NCBI GenBank assembly: GCA_963971305.1 | Contig: CAXARO010001748.1 | Coordinates: 30,807-94,806, forward strand | DNA: 64,000 bases | Origin: Arcuatula senhousia | Taxonomy: Eukaryota > Mollusca > Bivalvia > Mytilida > Mytilidae | Reading direction: 5' to 3' | In this document: positions 1 to 13,100 of the stretch, piece by piece | Position numbering within the stretch: the stretch's first letter is position 1 | Layout of the letters: every line of letters starts with the position of its first letter | Program-made: the position numbers and the translations under genes | Notes under the pieces: generated by a model | What the model saw: the letters and a program-made list of their open reading frames with translations, nothing else | Told to the model about the DNA's origin: nothing | The model's database searches: none

Positions 1-891
1 ATAGTTTTCATTCTATAGGCTAAAAACACAATTTTTCGCCTTTAAGGGGCTGTAACCCCTATAAGGGGTCATCTGACAACTTCGACACTTTGAAGACTTT
101 TGTAGAGCTAAATGAGCTGAACATTTAAGCAAGCAACAGCTTTTCTTTATCTGCAATAATTTTCATTCTATAGGCCAAAAACACAATTTTTCGCCTTTAA
201 GGGGCTGTAACCCTGATAAGGGGTCATCTGACAACTTTGACCCTATGGAGACTTTTGTAGAGCTAAATGAGTTGAACATTTAAGCAAGCAACAGCTTTTC
301 TTTATCTGCAATAATTTTCATTCTATAGGCCAAAAACACAATTTTTCGCCTTTAAGGGGCTGTAACCCTGATAAGGGGTCATCTGACAACTTTGACCCTA
401 TGGAGACTTTTGTAGAGCTAAATGAGTTGAACATTTAAGCAAGCAACAGCTTTTCTTTATCAGCAACAGTTTTCATTTTATAGGACAAAAACATAAAAAA
501 AACACGCTATTTTTGACCTTTAAAGGGCCATAACCCCTATAAGGGTTCCTCTGACAACTTTGACCCAATTTAGACTTTGGTAGAGCTTTCGATTCTAAAG
601 AGCCTAAGATCCTTTGGATTTCTTCTATCTGTTATGGTTGCTGAGTTATAAGCCATTTAAAGTGGTTTTACCCTATGTTCTATTTTTAGTAACAGCAGCC
701 ATGTTTTTAATCGAATCGTTTGTTGCCAACATGTCATATACCATTCCTGCGAAGTTTCAATTAAATTGGTTTAATGGTTTCAGAGGAGAAGATTTTTGAA
801 ATTGTTAACGGACGACGGACGACGGACGACGACGACAAATGCATAGTGATGGCATAAGCCCACATGGCCTTTGGCCAGGTGAGCTAAAAAT
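1..891 (+). repeat. 155-bp tandem array (family A) with GACGACGG microsatellite and terminal hairpin; runs off left edge
   Basis: The landmark TTCTATAGG recurs at 11, 166, 321 and (as TTTTATAGG) 476, a period of 155 bp. Each unit holds GGGGCTGTAACCCC, ATAAGGGGTCATCTGACAAC and AAGCAAGCAACAGC. After the array come a non-repeated tail, a GACGACGGACGACGG stretch near 806-835, and a hairpin at 858-884 (GCCCACATGGCC / GGCCAGGTGAGC) followed by CTAAAAA. The same family recurs intact at 20434-21620 and as a worn copy at 31811-32225. Confidence 0.9.
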
Positions 892-1032
892 AGGAACCAC
901 ATGAGGTGGAAATATAACACTGAGTCAACCTAGCAGCATGCAGTAATCACAAAATAAAACATGTTAGATATCCAACAAAATTGGTAACCTTGGAAAAAAT
1001 AAAGTTGTAAGAAATTTTTGTAGTTTTCATCA

Positions 1033-1185
1033 CTATTTATTGGATATTAATGCTAGATTTCTGGGTGATATTTTATCATTGAAAACTGGAACTATTGATG
1101 TCTGATAGCCCTGCTCTTGGAGCCAAGTCTGTCTGTCTGTGTACACTAATGTCTCTATAACAGGCTGAAGGACAACTTGTAGTAC
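1033..1185 (-). CDS. METTL25: METTL25-like coding exon 8 (stop codon)
   Basis: Encodes 50 residues, VLQVVLQPVIETLVYTDRQT to SPRNLALISNK, then TAG. This is the conserved C-terminal block of METTL25/METTL25B (vLAP.iEtL...DR, SPRnl.lia.k). Acceptor TTTATTTGTAG. It follows exon 7 in phase 0. Confidence 0.86.
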   Translation of the reverse strand, partial: VLQVVLQPVIETLVYTDRQTWLQEQGYQTSIVPVFNDKISPRNLALISNK

Positions 1186-4100
1186 CTACAAATAAAATAA
1201 AATAAAGCTGTACTGACATGACTGTGGTGGACATTATTAACATTATTAACAACTAACTAATGCACAGAAGTAATGAAAATCTTATGTGGTTTCATTACTA
1301 TTCCTGGGTTTCCAATTTTTGTGGTTTTCGTAATAAGTTACAGCCAAATATAAGAATCCAACCAAAATCTTAGTTCAACATTGATTCCTATAAGCAACAT
1401 TACCAAACCACGAAATTAAGAGTCCAACAACATGTGTTTTCTCAGTAAAGCACAAAAATTGATAACAATGAATATTTATATAAATGAATCCACAGTATAT
1501 GTCTTTTCAAAATGAAATAATAAAACATCTTGGAATATCTAATAATATTGATAATAAAAAAATGATAAATTGTTTAGATAGCAGCTCTTTTAAAGTATTA
1601 AAAGTTACTTCATCCTTTATTAGTAAATGTTTTTCCACTCGAAACCAGTCACTTTGTGTATAACTAGTCTATTGTATACTCTGTGTAAATTTCTAGTCAT
1701 TTTGTATGATCATATATTCTTTTGTAAACCACTGTTGTTATTATATATTGGTCATTGGGCCTGTGCCAATATTATAATGTGCTTGAGTCAATAAAATTAT
1801 TCTTATTCTTATGTATTCATGCAGAGTTATTTGTAGTTTTCAAAAGCATTAGCTTGGATAAACTATATATAATCAATAGCTGAATTCCTTGCCAAAACAG
1901 TTCATTACCTATGAGCACTGCTATTTTTTTTCGTTGGTTAGATCATGTAGAACAGTTTTACAACAATATTTTACCAATGGGTTAAGCTATTTTTTTTACA
2001 TATAATGGGAAAAGTACCCAAAACTAGTAATTCCAACATTACTGACTAAGTTATTCTTCAAATCTTATATCATGCAAAAATGCAAGCAGAAATTCAAGGA
2101 CAAGCATATTGGGTATATGCCCGCTAAAACTGACAAAAAATATGGTTTACAATATTTTACCAATGGGTTATAACTTATAAAGCTATTTTTTACTTATAAT
2201 GGGAAAAGAAGCCCAAACTAGTAAGTCCAACATTACTGGCTTAGTTTTTCTTCAAATCTTACATCATGCAAAAACGCAAGCAGGAATTCAAGGACAGGCA
2301 TATTGGGTATATGCCCAATAACTGACAAAAAATATGTTTTTTTGCACAAAATTCATGTAAAAAAGAATTCTGCTTTGCGAAAAACAACCACAATTATTTC
2401 CCCCCCCCCTCAACTAAAATCGTGGGTTAAGTTAAATCAAATCAAAATTTCAACAAAGTTCCAAACAATAAATTTTGTGAAGCCTGGTGCTTATATATTT
2501 TGTTTATACAAGACTAATCAGAGGTTCTCTTCCCAAAAGTTGAAAATGCCAAACCACTTACTGTAAAAGGTTCAATATAACAAAAGAACTCTTTGTATTT
2601 ATCATACAGTTGAAATAATTTCTCTTTTGTCTGTGTATTCTCTTCACCTACAAGAGATAAGGTTTTTTATTAAGGGAGTACAGGCCTCAGAAATTGAAGA
2701 TTTTCGGGATTCTCCGCATTTATCCATTCAAATGCATTAAAAATTTTCCAACATGTTTTCTTATTATTTTTTCAGGACTAATTAGAGAAAGTCCTAATAA
2801 ACACCTTTTCAAAATTTCAACCAATTCTAATTATATTTTCTATGCTCAAACGGACGAAGAGTTTTCAATGTATTTCCTATGAAAAATCCAGAGAAGTTTT
2901 TTCCCGCCAAATTTTTCGGTGCTTATATCTTAAAAATGGCTCCATGTTTTTGAAAACTTTTTTCATCAAGTCTAGCTATTTTTAGCTATTCTTTCAAAAA
3001 TTTCTATTTTAAATAACTTTTAATTACAAAAATATCACAGGCTCGTACTCCCTTAAGTCACCTGGTAAATCAGGTATGCTGAATTCAATGGTGCAATTAG
3101 GGTGTTGATCCGACTTCTGGTTTTAAATGCATTTTTATAAAATTCCCATCTAGTTAAAATGAAAACATTTTCTAAATGCAATGAAAGGACAAGATATGAT
3201 AAGTGCTAAATTTGGCCTCCTAATTTACCATTTTTTAAAAATAATTTAACTGAAGCTGAATTATTCTAGATCAGTTCTTAGATGAACAAGGTATAGTAAA
3301 ATAACATTAATTTTAACTAAATCTTGTTTATTACGTCACAGTGACGTCATCAAATTATGTGAAAATGGCATCTTTGTAAAAAAGTGTAAAAATCATGCAA
3401 ATTTTGAGTAGTTTTTGGCAAATTTAACTATGAGCAACACAGAGTACCACAAAGATATTTTTTTGGTCTGTTTCTATATTAATACTAGTTGAAGCAGCCA
3501 CACTGCATATCCCCGCGCTACTCTGGTGTTTGATAGTATAAGGGCAAATAATTGAAATAAACTATGACTATAATGAGCATTACTAGTACTATCAAATGTA
3601 TATGTATTAATATGAGACTTTTCCCTGGTAGTGGGAGTGATAGTAATGTAAAGAATTATGCATGACGAAGGAATAATGTGCCCTAAGGTTACCTATGCAG
3701 CCCAGCCCCTAGGGGCCATATCAAAATTCCGAAACCTTCGGCAGAATCTACATCCAAAGTGCAACTACTGAGCCAGGTTTCAGTTCCGTATTCCAAATAA
3801 CCTAAGAGGAGTTGCGTGACGAAGGAATAATGTGCCCTTAGGTTTCCTATGCAGCCCAGCCCCTAGGGGCCATATCAAAATTCTGAAACATTCGGCAGAA
3901 TCAGCATCCATAGTGCAACTACTGAGCCAAGTTTCAGTTCCGTAATCCATATAACCTTGGAGGAGTTGCGTGATGAAGGAATGTGCCCTAAGGCTGCTTA
4001 TGCAGTCCAGCCCCTAGAGGCCATATCGAAATTCCGAAACCTTCGGCAGAATCTACATTCATAGTGCAACTACTGAGCCAAGTTTCAGTTCTGTATTCCA

Positions 4101-7100
4101 AATAACCTGGGAGGAGTTGCGTGACGAAGTAATAATGTGCCCTTAGGCTACCTATGCAGCCCAGCCCCTAGGGGCCATATCAAAATTCTGAAACCTTCGG
4201 CAGAATCTACATCCATAGTGCAACTACTGAGCCAAGTTTCAGTTCCGTATTCCAAATAACCTTGGAGGAGTTGCGTGACGAAGGAATAATGTGCCCTTAG
4301 GCTACCTATGCAGCCCAGCCCCTGGGGGCCATATCAAAATTCTGAAACCTTCGGCAGAATCTACATCCATAGTGCAACTACTGAGCCAAGTTTCTGTTCT
4401 GTATTCCAAATAACCTGGGAGGAGTTGCATGACAAAGGAATAATGTGCCCTTAGGCTACCTATGCAGCCCAGCCCCTGGGGGCCATATCAAAATTCTGAA
4501 ACCTTCGGCAGAATCTACATTCATAGTGCAACTACTGAGCCAAGTTTCAGTTCCGTATTCCAAATAACCTGGGAGGAGTTGCGTGACGAAGGAATAATGT
4601 GCCCTTAGGCTACCTATGCAGCCCAGCCCCTAGGGGCCATATCAAAATTCTGAAACCTTCGGCAGAATCTACATCCATAGTGCAACTACTGAGCCAAGTT
4701 TCAGTTCCGTATTCCAAATAACCTTGGAGGAGTTGCGTGACGAAGGAATAATGTGCCCTTAGGCTACCTATGCAGCCCAGCCCCTGGGGGCCATATCAAA
4801 ATTCCATATCAAAGAAACCTTCGGTACAGTCCCCACCCACAATGCAATCAATGACCCAAGTTTCATCTTTCTACTCCCAGTGGTTACAGAGATTATCCTG
4901 GACATTAACACCATACGTACGTACATACATACGTACATCGAACAGCAAAACATAATCCCCGCACTTTCGCTAGCGCGGGGATAATAAAAAGCTACGCCGA
5001 GCGCAGCATGATACGACCGCAACAAGTTGAACCCTGTACATTAGTGGCCCAATATGGATAGTCTATTGCTTTGGTCACATGCAGCCCATGGTGGACGTAC
5101 AAAGCTTTTTTACACATGCAACCTATGGTGGACTTTAAAATGCATATTTGACACATATATTTACAATAACATTTAATAGAAAAAAATTTTTTTTTATATT
5201 CATTGACATTTTTGACACGATAAAGCCCCTTTTGGCCCTTTTTAAAAAAAAAGTTAGGACCACAAACCCCAAATGCAATAAAAAGCTTCCTTCAGTTTAT
5301 ATAATCATCATGTTTAAACTTCATAACAATTGGCTGGCCCACTACAGTTAAATTTCTTGTGTAAAACCATTTGCCTTGACCAACTTTTAAAAATGGCATT
5401 TTTTGCCCCTTCGACAACTTATATCTCAAAAACAGTAAGAGATATTTCAAATCTGATTGAAAAACGCAGGCAGGGATTTTCACAAGGATTCCAATGAAAA
5501 AAAGATTTTGAAAATCGGACCACAAATAAAAAAGTTGAATTTTTGGGTGTGGCCCGTCTTTGGCCCCCTGTAGCAATGTAACGGTTCAATATACATCAAA
5601 ACCATTGACACATTTTGTTGACATAATTTAATAAGGAATTCAATAAAAAAAGAATTTTAAAAATCAAATGAATAATAAACATTCTACAACAGTTTTGTCA
5701 ATACACCCGTTTTAGCCCCTTTTGGCCCTTTTTTCCAAAACGGTAAGGGCCACCAACCCCAAATACAATAGGAACCTTCCTCTAGTGGTTACAAACATCA
5801 TATAAAAATTTCATAACAATCAGTCAATATTTACTCAAGTTATCGCACGGAAACCAAATGTCCCCAGACGACGACGACGACAACGACGACATCGCCATAC
5901 CATTATACGATCGCAAAAATTTTGCGGTCGTATAAAAATGATTATCTACATAAATTATTGTAGTGGTACTCTGTGTGGCTCATAGTTAAATTTGCTGAAA
6001 ACCACTTCAAAATTGCAGGTTTTTTACAGTTTTTCACCAAATCACGATTTTTAAGCCGCTTTGGGTAATTATTTCAACACCATAATGGAACACTTTAAAC
6101 GAAATAATGCTGATATAGTAAAGTTTATCTAAGTTAAAGGTTATATCACATACTTTTAGCTCATTTTAATAATTTCAAAATTGGGGGGCAAAATTGGGCC
6201 CTTATCATATCTTGTCCTTTGATATTTAGTAATATCTTATTGTACTGAATGGAAAGAAATATTATCCAAGGCAATATTTATCAATTATGGACTTTTAACG
6301 AGGTCAATACATTATATATGGACCTGTTAAGCATATATTGAACGAGGACGAAGTCCGAGGTCAATATATTCCTAACAGGTCCATATATAATGTATTGACA
6401 GAGTCAAAAGTCCATCATTGTTATATTACATATGTAGTTTTTTATAATAAGAGTAACATGAGTAAAATGAATTGCTGTTTTAACATCATGTAATTCATTT
6501 TTTTTTACGTTTTTTTTTCGATGTCATAATTTTTTTACTTGCAATATCAAAACAAAAACTAACTAATTTACCTAGGAAATCTTCCACACCTGAATTGTTA
6601 TTAATTCTAGCCCAAATTTTTGGGCAGTAAGTTTATTGCGTCTTTGTAAAATGCTGACAAACATACCCTTCTTCACTGCATTCTTTTGTCTTGGCGGTCA
6701 TGGCGGTAACCCAATTTCTGCATTTACAGATAATTCATGTACTAACCGAAAAATCAAATGTAATTTATTAAATTCTTAACATTTTAAACATCTTTCCCCA
6801 CACCGTTAGAAAGTGAAGGCTCCGTTGCAAGCTATGTCAATATTTAGGACTTCTAAATGACGTCACACAGATGTGTATAAAATATGTCAAGAACGGATGA
6901 ATATCTGGATCTAAATTTAGTAACATAGCGTCAATATAGGTAAAAATAGAAACATAGCGTCAATATACCAAAAATGCATCGTTTTTATTTCCAAAGCAAA
7001 GAAATACACTAAATATCACTAAAATCACATGACCAAATAATCCAATGAAAATGTAAGAATGATAAACCATATGTAATATAATTATATTCCCAACTTTATT

Positions 7101-10100
7101 TTGGGGTGTAATAATGTCAGAGGGCCATTTTGCTGCTATTTATTTTGTTACTCTATTATATGACAATTAATGCAAAATGGTTTTATTCATGACAGTTTAT
7201 TTTTCCATTCCTCTTTAGGCAGCAACCATTGAAATTCTGAGGGGGGGGGGGATATGGATTTTTTTGAAAAAAATATTTTTTCAATTTTTTTGGAAAAAAA
7301 AATTGTCCTTGACCCAGAAAGAAAAAAATAAATTGTTTTGGTGAGCCTGGGCTACACAGCGTAAAAAAATTGTGAATAAAAAAAAATGTTTTTGGTGTTG
7401 TTAAAAAAAAAAATTTCGTCTTCAAAAAATTTAGAAAAAAATAAATTTTCGAGGGGCTCAAATCCATACCCCCCCTCCGAATTTCAAATGGTTCCTGCCT
7501 TATATACATGAATATAAGTCTGTTTCTTGTTTTAGACTTTTTGGATTTACAGCACATGAATTGGAGCTCCATTGATTCTCTCTACATACCAAATATTAAT
7601 AGAGTAATTAATTGGGTCGATTGAAAAACCAAAATATGGTCATGAACGCATCTGATTTAATTAAAGTTTGCCAAACTTGTTTTGCAAACAAGTTAAAATC
7701 TTTGTTGCATTTCAGCATATTTTGGTTATTCATAAAACCTTATTAATAATAGAATCAATTACATAGATAAGACACCAATATTTTATCGCTAGTTAACACA
7801 TTTATGATTGGTGTCATCCTCACAATGTCAGGGCTCCTGTCCCACGGACAGATATGGACACAGGAGCCCTGACATTGTGGGGATGGATTGGTGTAGGAAA
7901 TTCAATGTCAGCTGTCATGCTATACAATTCACATTGTTTAATTGGCAGTTTGGCAGGAAAAAAATGTAACAGTAAAAATATTTTAGTTATTTTCCTACTT
8001 TGAATTTACAGGATTTTATTTCACTGAGAAAAATCAGCATTTTATTTACATCTTGTAGGCCATAATTAAAAAAAATCCTTAATTCTCATCCAAATTTCTA
8101 GAAAATATGGGGGGGGGGCGGCAAATTTTATTTTTGATCCATTTTGATAAAATCTTCTGCCATTTCAAAGAAAATTGAACAAATTTAACATAATTTGCCA
8201 AAATATCTAAATATTTTTTTGTTTGGTAGCTGAAAAGATAGGGACATGAGGGGAGGAGAATCTAGGATATTTTTTTAAGTGCCTTCAAAGCCCCTATACA
8301 TTTTTGTCTAAAGTAGTCCTGATGTTTAACTATTTATCTTCAGGGTTAATTCAAATTACCTATATCATTGTGAACTTGTGTTCTCTTTAACACTGCTTCA
8401 ATGTAGGATTTTATTTTACTGAGGAAAATCAGCATTTCATTTGCATCTTGTAGGCCATAATAAAAAAATCCTAAATCCTCATCCAAATTTCTAGAAAATA
8501 TGGGGGGGGGGGGCGGCAAATTTTATTTTTGATCCATTTTGATAAAATCTTCTGCCATTTCAAAGAAAATTGAACAAATTTAACATTATTTGCCAAAATA
8601 TCTAAATTTTTTTGTTAGGTAGCTGAAAAGATAGGGTCAGCAGGGGAGGAGAATCTAGGATATTTTTTCTATATTGGCCTTATAATGAAATCTAAAGAAA
8701 TGTTCAATTTTTGAAATGAAGTGCTTTCAAAGCCCCTATACATTTTTTGTCTAAAGTAGTCCTGATGTTTAACTACAGTCAAACCTGCCCTAACAGCCAC
8801 CTGGAATCAGCGGCCACCTTCCATATAAAGCCATTCCAAAACCCTTCCGACAGTTTTTCCTATAAATTTTAATTGGATTAAGAGGCCACCTGCATTACGC
8901 AACCAGCGGCCACCGAGATCGGGACAAAATGATTAATTAACCTTTCTCAAGCGGTCACATGATTTTGAATTTTGATTACACCCTTTGATTATTGATTTTT
9001 AATAAAAAGTAAATTATGAAAAGAAAGAGTGATTAAAATTTATTAAGTTAATTGGTCAATGTTTGGTGGACTAATAAAAAAAAAAAACAAAAACAATGCC
9101 GCGGAAATAAACTTTAATGATATCGACTTTACGTGCGTAGGTCTTTCAAATCTCTGACTTTGAACTTGGTGTAGCTACTCCAACAAAACATTTCATTATG
9201 AGATTTGTTATTTTGTAGATATTTCACTTCTAAAATTAATGGTGACCCTAATGTAGATGAAATGAGAAGTGGTATCTCTCATATTTATCTGCAATTTCTG
9301 TCAAAATGCCAAGTTTCAATTTATTTGATGAATGCACGCCAAGTTTAAATTTTGTGTGTTTTGCTATTTTTTCTACTTTTTATAGAATTTTTCTGAAATT
9401 TTATTACTACCTACGGCCAAAGCGCCTTAACTCTAGGCCATTTAAATTTGGGATACAGTTTAAACCTATTAAGAGGAAAGGGAGAAAAAATTCGACTGAC
9501 CAGAAATGAAGAAAAAGCACAGGAAGTGAAAATTTTCATTTTTTTAACAAAATTCTGTACTCTGTGCAATTTTTAAAATTTGAAAATAAAAATCATATTT
9601 TCCTGTATCTGAAGCAGATACCTATGGTTTTAAGCTGCTTTCATATCGAATAATCGAATAATCGAATTTGACAATTAAGATTTTTAGTTGGAGTAGCTAC
9701 TTTGTGCAATGCTTTAATTTATCTGTGTTCAGCTTTTATTGTTTACAAAATAACAAGGAATACAACTTTAACGATATTTATCTACTGAAAAATACTATGA
9801 AATTTAATATTTTCCGACCGTAAATGGAAATAAAAATTAAAAAAGATCGTCATAGTAAACGGACAATAAATCAACACATTTAATTCTTTCATTTTAATAA
9901 TTTTAAACATATTTTTTTCTGTTATGCATTACAAAAATCATACGAATAAAACAATCACAATTTATATACAAATCACTAGTACCTTATACATTTTAGATGT
10001 GTACGCAGGTTATGCCTGTTTTTCATTAAGCTGGTAGACCAAACAAGTGACCGCATAAACTTAAACCTGGATTAAGAGGCCACCTGTCTTAGGCGGCCAA

Positions 10101-13100
10101 TTTTAGGTTGTCCCAATGGTGGCTGCCTAATACAGGTTTGACTGTATTTATCTTCAGGGTTAATTTAAATTACCTGTATCATTGTGAACTTGTGTTCTCT
10201 TTAATACTGCTTCAATGTAGGATTCAAATGACACCATGTCTGATTTTCTGGTCAGTTTTCTAAATAACTTGTTATAATCACAGGACTCTGAAATACAGAA
10301 GTACACACTGCAGTTTGTGTTGGAGGGTAGAAGATTTTCAGATTTTTGACAATTTTTCGGAATCCTCTGTTTTTTTCCATCAAAATAAGGCAGATAATTT
10401 TGCTCAGTAACCCCTAATTTTCTTTTGTGTAAGTCTGGTCTTCATTACATCATAAATATCTGTTTTGCAAATGTATTTCAAATTGGAATCACTTTTTCAC
10501 AGGTTTAAACAGCTAAACTATGCTAATGATAAAGCTATGAAAAATCTAGAGAAAACCTTTTCCCGCCAAATTTTGAACTCTTATTATCTTTAAAATGAGC
10601 ACGGTAACCTATCATTTTTTTTAGCTTATTTTGTAGTTTTAATTATTCACTTATGCTTATGATTAAAGGCCTTAATTGCAAAACTTAATCACTTTCAATG
10701 TCACCTTCGAACATCCTTAAGGTGATTAAGACTTTGAAAGTTTTCCCTGCTTTCATCCTCACATTAGTCACTATGGATTCATTATTATTCATGGAGAACA
10801 AGTAAATCTGTGAGCTAATGCTCACTAGTGATACCCCCGCTCCCCAAACTATGCCACGCATACAACATGTACAAGTTTAAATAAACGGTAAACAGGAAGT
10901 AGTTGACTTACGAACATAAAATCGCTATACAATATATGGGACAAAGCTGTATAAAAAATATCAGACCTCTATCAAATGTAGTTGCTTGGGAAACTGTGAC
11001 GGAAATTTTTCATTTATGTCCATTATGTGTAAAAAACTTAAGTATTCAGTAAACAGGAAGTAGACTACCTAAGAGCATAAAATAGGTATAAACCATATGG
11101 TACTACAGGATAAAGCTGTATACAAAATATCAGACTTCTGTCTCATGTAGTTGCTTAGAAAACTGTGACAGAAGTTTTGTCACAGACTGGCCAATGAACA
11201 GACAAACGAACGAACGAACTGACGGACGGACGAACAAGGGTAAAACAGTATACTCCCCTCTTCTTCGAAGCAGGGGTATAACAAACTTTTGTGGTATTCG
11301 TATTCAACCACAAAAATAACTAGATACCAGGGAGATGATAGCCATCTCCAAGGGCCCCGCTCCCATAAAAAATTGTGGACCGGCATTAAACTCAAACTTG
11401 ATCTGTTACTCATCAAGGTTAACTCACATGCCAAAAATCAGTTCATTATCTATAAGCGTTTAGAAAAAAAGTGCGGAAAACTGAAATTTTAATGAATTTT
11501 CAAATTCAAAGGGCCATAACTCCCATAAAAATTTGTGGACCGGCACGAAACTCAAACTTGATCTGTAACTCATCAAGGTAAACTCACATATCAAAAATCA
11601 GTTCATTATCTATAAGCGTTTAGAAAAAAAGTCCGGAAAACTGAAATTTTAGTAAATTTTCAAAGTTCAAAGGGCCATAACTCCCATAAAAATTTGTGGA
11701 CCAGCTTGAAACTCAAACTTGATCTGTAACTCATCAAGGTTAACTCACATATCAAAAATCAGTTCATTATCTATAAGCTTTTAGAAAAAAAGTGTGGAAA
11801 ACTGAAATTTTAATGAATTTTCAAAGTTCAAAGGGCCATAACTCCCATAAAAATTTGTGGACCGGCACAAAACTCAAACTTGATCTGTAACTCATCAAGG
11901 TAAACTCACATACCAAAAATCAGTTCATTATCTATAAGCGTTTAGAAAAAATGTCCGGAAAACTGAAATTTTAGTGAATTTTCAAAGTTCAAAGGGCCAT
12001 AACTCCCATAAAAATTTGTGGACCAGCACGAAACTCAAACTTGATCTGTAACTCATCAAGGTAAACTCACATACCAAAAATCAGTTCATTATCTATAAGT
12101 GTTTAGAAAAAAAGTGCGGAAAACTGAAATTTTAATGAATTTTCAAAGTTCAAAGGGCCATAACTCCCATAAAAATTTGTGGACCGGCACGAAACTCAAA
12201 CTTGAACTGTAACTCATCAAGGTAAACTCACATACCAAAAATCAGTTCATTATCTATAAGCGTTTAGAAAAAAAGTCCGGAAAACTGAATTTGTTACGGA
12301 CGGACGCACGGACGCACGGACTGATTACTATAGGGCGTCCGCAACAAAGTTGCGGGGCCCTAATAATCCAACGAAGTGTTATTTTTACACTGATTCCCTT
12401 TAGCAACATGAAAAAACATGAAATTAAGAATCAAACTGTTCTTTTTTTCTGTAAACCATGAAATTTGATACCAATGTAATAAATGAATCCACAGTTATCA
12501 TTTTAAACAAGAAACCTGTTGCTTATTTAAAAGTTTCAAATAAATATGTACCTTGTTTGGTAAACAATTCTAATATCCCCCTATAGGCTACATTCCTAAC
12601 ATGATAATCATGATCTTCTTGTGATTGGTTCCCCCATCTAGACCTGGTAATAGAAAATGGATTTGAGGTTTATTTTATCATAAGGGACCGACCATTTAAC
12701 TTGAAAGGGGGGGGGCCTTGGTTTTTTCCTAAAAAAATATTCTGAAAATTATTTTTGATGTAAAAAATATTTTGGCAGCTGAGGGTAAGAAAAAAAATAT
12801 TCTGAAGAGGGATTTCTGCTATAAAATATAATGCTGATAATGAAAACAATATTCTGTTGCGACGCCTTTGAAAAATAAATAATTTTGTCTGCTCTCTGCG
12901 CGGAAAAAAATTTTCTGATCAAAACAAAAAACCAAGCCCCCCCTTCAAGTTAAATGGTCTGTCCCTAAAGACAAGGTATATTCCGTACAATTTAAAGGGA
13001 AAATGTAAACTGTCATGCAGAAATTTTACAAGATTTATACATAAATTAGTTTTAAAATTTGCCAATAAGCTTTTGATTGTGCACAACAACCTGTCAAGTG

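Larger units (their letters stand above)
3184..6220. repeat. 3-kb unit with about 260-bp inverted arms enclosing two tandem arrays
   Basis: The left arm 3184-3451 (AAAGGACAAGATATGATAAG ... CAACACAGAGTACCAC) is the inverse of the right arm 5963-6220 (GTGGTACTCTGTGTGGCTC ... CTTATCATATCTTGTCCTTT). The arms are diverged but collinear. The interior is filled by the arrays at about 3509-4982 and 5011-5934, which look like later insertions. No transposase is visible. Confidence 0.6.

Noticed and set aside
4768..5025. Short frames on both strands at the end of array B
   Set aside because: They cross the microsatellite and terminal hairpin of a noncoding array.
7183..7572. 129-codon minus-strand open frame
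   Set aside because: Phe/Lys/Pro low-complexity product caused by A/T and G runs of the Harbinger-like MITE.
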